From an uncultured Blautia sp. (GTDB lineage Bacteria; Bacillota; Clostridia; Lachnospirales; Lachnospiraceae), in NCBI GenBank assembly GCA_958367245.1, contig CATXEA010000028.1, positions 1 through 39,293 on the forward strand: a DNA stretch of 39,293 bases. Direction: 5' to 3'. Positions 37,641 to 39,293 of the stretch are shown here, piece by piece (positions within the stretch are counted from its first letter, which is position 1; each line of letters starts with the position of its first letter). The translations under genes and the position numbers were made by a program. The notes under the pieces were generated by a model that saw only the letters and a program-made list of their open reading frames with translations, did not search any database and was not told the origin of the DNA.

Positions 37641-38531
37641 TCACACCTCTTTTTCTCCGAATACCTGTTCACGGAGCCGTTTTCCGGTAGGTGTGGCAGC
37701 CAGTCCGCCTTCGGCTGTTTCTTTCAGGGAAGAAGGCATGGTGTCGCCCACTTTTTTCATGGTGAGGATGACCTCATCTGCCGGGATGGCGCTTTTTATG
37801 CCGGCAAGTGCAAGCTCTGCGGCTACGAAAGCGCCTGCTACGCCGGAGGCGTTTCTCTTAATGCAGGGGATTTCTACAAGTCCGGCGATAGGGTCGCATA
37901 CAAGTCCCAGAATATTTTTAAGCGCAGTGGAAACAGCCGAGTCTATCATCTGCGGCGTTCCTCCTGCAAGTTCAACAATGGCTGCTGCTGCCATGGCTGC
38001 CGCTGAACCGCATTCTGCCTGACATCCGCCCTGAGCTCCTGCAAGTGAGGCGTTGTTGGCGATTACCATGCCTACTGCGGAAGCTGTGAAAAGGGACATG
38101 ACGCACTGGCGTTCAGAAAGATTTCGTTCCTCCTGCATGGTAAGAACGGCAGCAGGAACGATTCCGCAGCTTCCGGCAGTGGGAGCTGCAACGATTCGTC
38201 CCATGGAAGCATTTAGCTCTGATACTGCAAGAGCGCGGTAGAGCGCGCTGCCCATGAGAGAGCCTGTGAGGTTTTTACCCTCTTTTGTGGCTTTGCGCAT
38301 TTTGTAAGCGTCGCCTCCGGTGAGGCCGCTGGTACTTCTAAGGTCAGGGGAACACCCCGGTTCAATGCATTCAGCCATGACCTGATAGCTTTTTCGCATT
38401 CTTTCATAAACTTCCTCTTCCGGAAGTTCAAGCTGTTCTGCCTGCTGTGCAAGTACAAGGGAAGACAGAGTGCAGCCCTCTTCGGAAGCTGTATTCAATA
38501 AATCTTTAAGGGAAAAATAATTTAATTCCAC
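37641..38531 (-). CDS. sdaAA: L-serine dehydratase, iron-sulfur alpha subunit (296 aa)
   Basis: With the beta subunit it converts L-serine to pyruvate and ammonia. The start is a GTG at 38531 behind AGGAGG. Cluster-binding Cys candidates are in GSCGIVPAA, QAECGSAAAM and GLVCDPIAGLVEIPCIKRN; the Gly-rich SGLTGGDAYKM and MGRIVAAPTAGS are typical of the subunit. Length is normal for the two-subunit firmicute enzyme. It follows sdaAB with a 52-base gap, and its stop abuts the cation transporter gene. Confidence 0.96.
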   Translation of the reverse strand: MELNYFSLKDLLNTASEEGCTLSSLVLAQQAEQLELPEEEVYERMRKSYQVMAECIEPGCSPDLRSTSGLTGGDAYKMRKATKEGKNLTGSLMGSALYRALAVSELNASMGRIVAAPTAGSCGIVPAAVLTMQEERNLSERQCVMSLFTASAVGMVIANNASLAGAQGGCQAECGSAAAMAAAAIVELAGGTPQMIDSAVSTALKNILGLVCDPIAGLVEIPCIKRNASGVAGAFVAAELALAGIKSAIPADEVILTMKKVGDTMPSSLKETAEGGLAATPTGKRLREQVFGEKEV

Positions 38532-38583
38532 TGAAATTCCTCCTGTGACAGCGGATATTGTATCCGCGTTATTTTTTTCAAAA

Positions 38584-39243
38584 TCAAATGGGCTGAATCA
38601 TGGTGCTTGAAAAAATATTCGGCAATTTACTAATGGCATCGTTTAATTCCGGTCCGAAATTACCGTCAATTTCAATCGTCATAACAGCCTGTCCGCCTTT
38701 TGTTTTTCTGGAAAGACGGAAGTTGCAGATATTGACGCCGTGTCCAGCCATCAGTTCCGTTACCGAAGCGATGGTACCGGGAGCGTCTCTGTGCAGTACG
38801 ATTAAAGTAGTGTGCTGGCCGGTAAGAGAAACTTCCATACCGTTTACGCGGGTAACGACAATATTACCGCCCCCGATACTGCTTCCGCGAAGGGTAACGG
38901 TATGTCCGTCTGCTGCAGTAAGTGTGATTTCTGCGGTGTTGGGATGGGCGTCTTCCAGTTCGCCTGTTTCAATTTCGATTTCCAGTCCTTCTTCTTTCGC
39001 GACATCCAGAGAAAAGCGGATGCGCTCGTCATCGGTTTTCATGCCGAGGATTCCTGCTACAAGAGCTTTGTCCGTACCGTGCCCCTTGTAAGTTTTGGCA
39101 AAGGAGCCATGAAGAAAGATGTGGGCTTTTACAGCCGGCTGACCAAGGAGCGCTCTCGTGATCAGTCCAATACGGGCAGCGCCGGCAGTGTGAGAGCTGG
39201 AAGGACCGATCATGACAGGTCCTAAAATATCAAAAACATTCAT
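38584..39243 (-). CDS. sdaAB: L-serine dehydratase, iron-sulfur beta subunit (219 aa)
   Basis: The N-terminus FDILGPVMIGPSSSHTAGAARIG is diagnostic, and the last ~70 residues form an ACT domain (HTTLIVLHRDAPGTIASVTE, GVNICNFRLSRKTKGGQAVM). I start at 39243 (MNVFDILG); an in-frame ATG at 39255 sits too close to AAAGGA. It is the first gene of the sdaAB, sdaAA, transporter unit. The window ends 50 bases upstream, so the promoter may lie outside. Confidence 0.95.
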   Translation of the reverse strand: MNVFDILGPVMIGPSSSHTAGAARIGLITRALLGQPAVKAHIFLHGSFAKTYKGHGTDKALVAGILGMKTDDERIRFSLDVAKEEGLEIEIETGELEDAHPNTAEITLTAADGHTVTLRGSSIGGGNIVVTRVNGMEVSLTGQHTTLIVLHRDAPGTIASVTELMAGHGVNICNFRLSRKTKGGQAVMTIEIDGNFGPELNDAISKLPNIFSSTMIQPI

Positions 39244-39293
39244 AGTTTTTATCATTCCTTTCGCTTCGCTCAAGGCACAAACAAGTTATGAAA

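Overview
The window looks like a chromosomal segment of a Lachnospiraceae-type Bacillota (Blautia / Mediterraneibacter / Ruminococcus gnavus neighbourhood; genus not resolvable by eye). The basis is a conserved firmicute block pyrH-frr-uppS-cdsA-dxr-rseP, strong AGGAGG ribosome-binding sites, split sdaAB/sdaAA serine dehydratase, a PdaA-type deacetylase and a YtvI/AI-2E protein, on an AT-rich background.

Positions 206-10751 are a tRNA-Trp gene carrying a roughly 10.5-kb integrated element. A 25-bp direct repeat (254-278 and 10727-10751) marks attL and attR, and a tyrosine recombinase (9372-10607) sits at the right end. The core reads rightwards: a small DUF961-like protein, a one-helix membrane protein, a short FtsK/TcpA-like ATPase overlapping it, and a replication initiator. 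That initiator has the layout of eukaryotic CRESS-DNA virus Reps: an HUH endonuclease (FLTINSP, HTH, YMRK) followed by a superfamily 3 helicase. Just upstream (6009-6036) is a perfect 11-bp hairpin presenting TACTATTAC, which fits the geminivirus/circovirus consensus NANTATTAC, followed by CGAACAC iterons. No type IV secretion genes are visible, so I read it as an integrative mobilizable element with a virus-like rolling-circle module. A left arm carries two secreted proteins, an HTH regulator and an orphan 547-aa protein. A palindrome TCCGA-N2-TCGGA occurs four times in the element.

Positions 10752-19300 are host genes: a DUF4177 / XRE / DUF3796-like cluster; two hypothetical genes; a BaiA/FabG-like SDR; a cobalamin riboswitch controlling a DUF4430 protein and an ECF S component; a TIM-barrel isomerase; an ECF sigma factor with a DUF4179 partner; and a PdaA-like deacetylase. 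Between that gene and the enolase gene (19312-19930) lies an array of about eleven degenerate ~57-bp repeats, preceded on the minus strand by a TTGACA-N17-TATAGT promoter. This is a candidate repeat-built non-coding RNA or long leader.

Positions 20171-32406 carry eno, secG, rnr, smpB, a cytidylate-kinase-like gene, a lipoprotein, then pyrH, frr, uppS, cdsA, dxr and rseP. In the smpB-downstream gap (24692-24979) there is a previously easily missed locus. It encodes a 31-aa Fst-like hydrophobic peptide on the minus strand, a convergent ~70-nt RNA with its own promoter, a shared bidirectional terminator, and two blocks of complementarity that cover the peptide's start codon. This matches the logic of the enterococcal par/Fst type I toxin-antitoxin system.

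Positions 32410-39243 hold a MerR regulator divergent from an AI-2E-family gene with a 19-bp-spacer promoter, a GNAT, a LytTR/DUF3021 pair, a P-loop kinase, a cation-efflux protein and the L-serine dehydratase genes.
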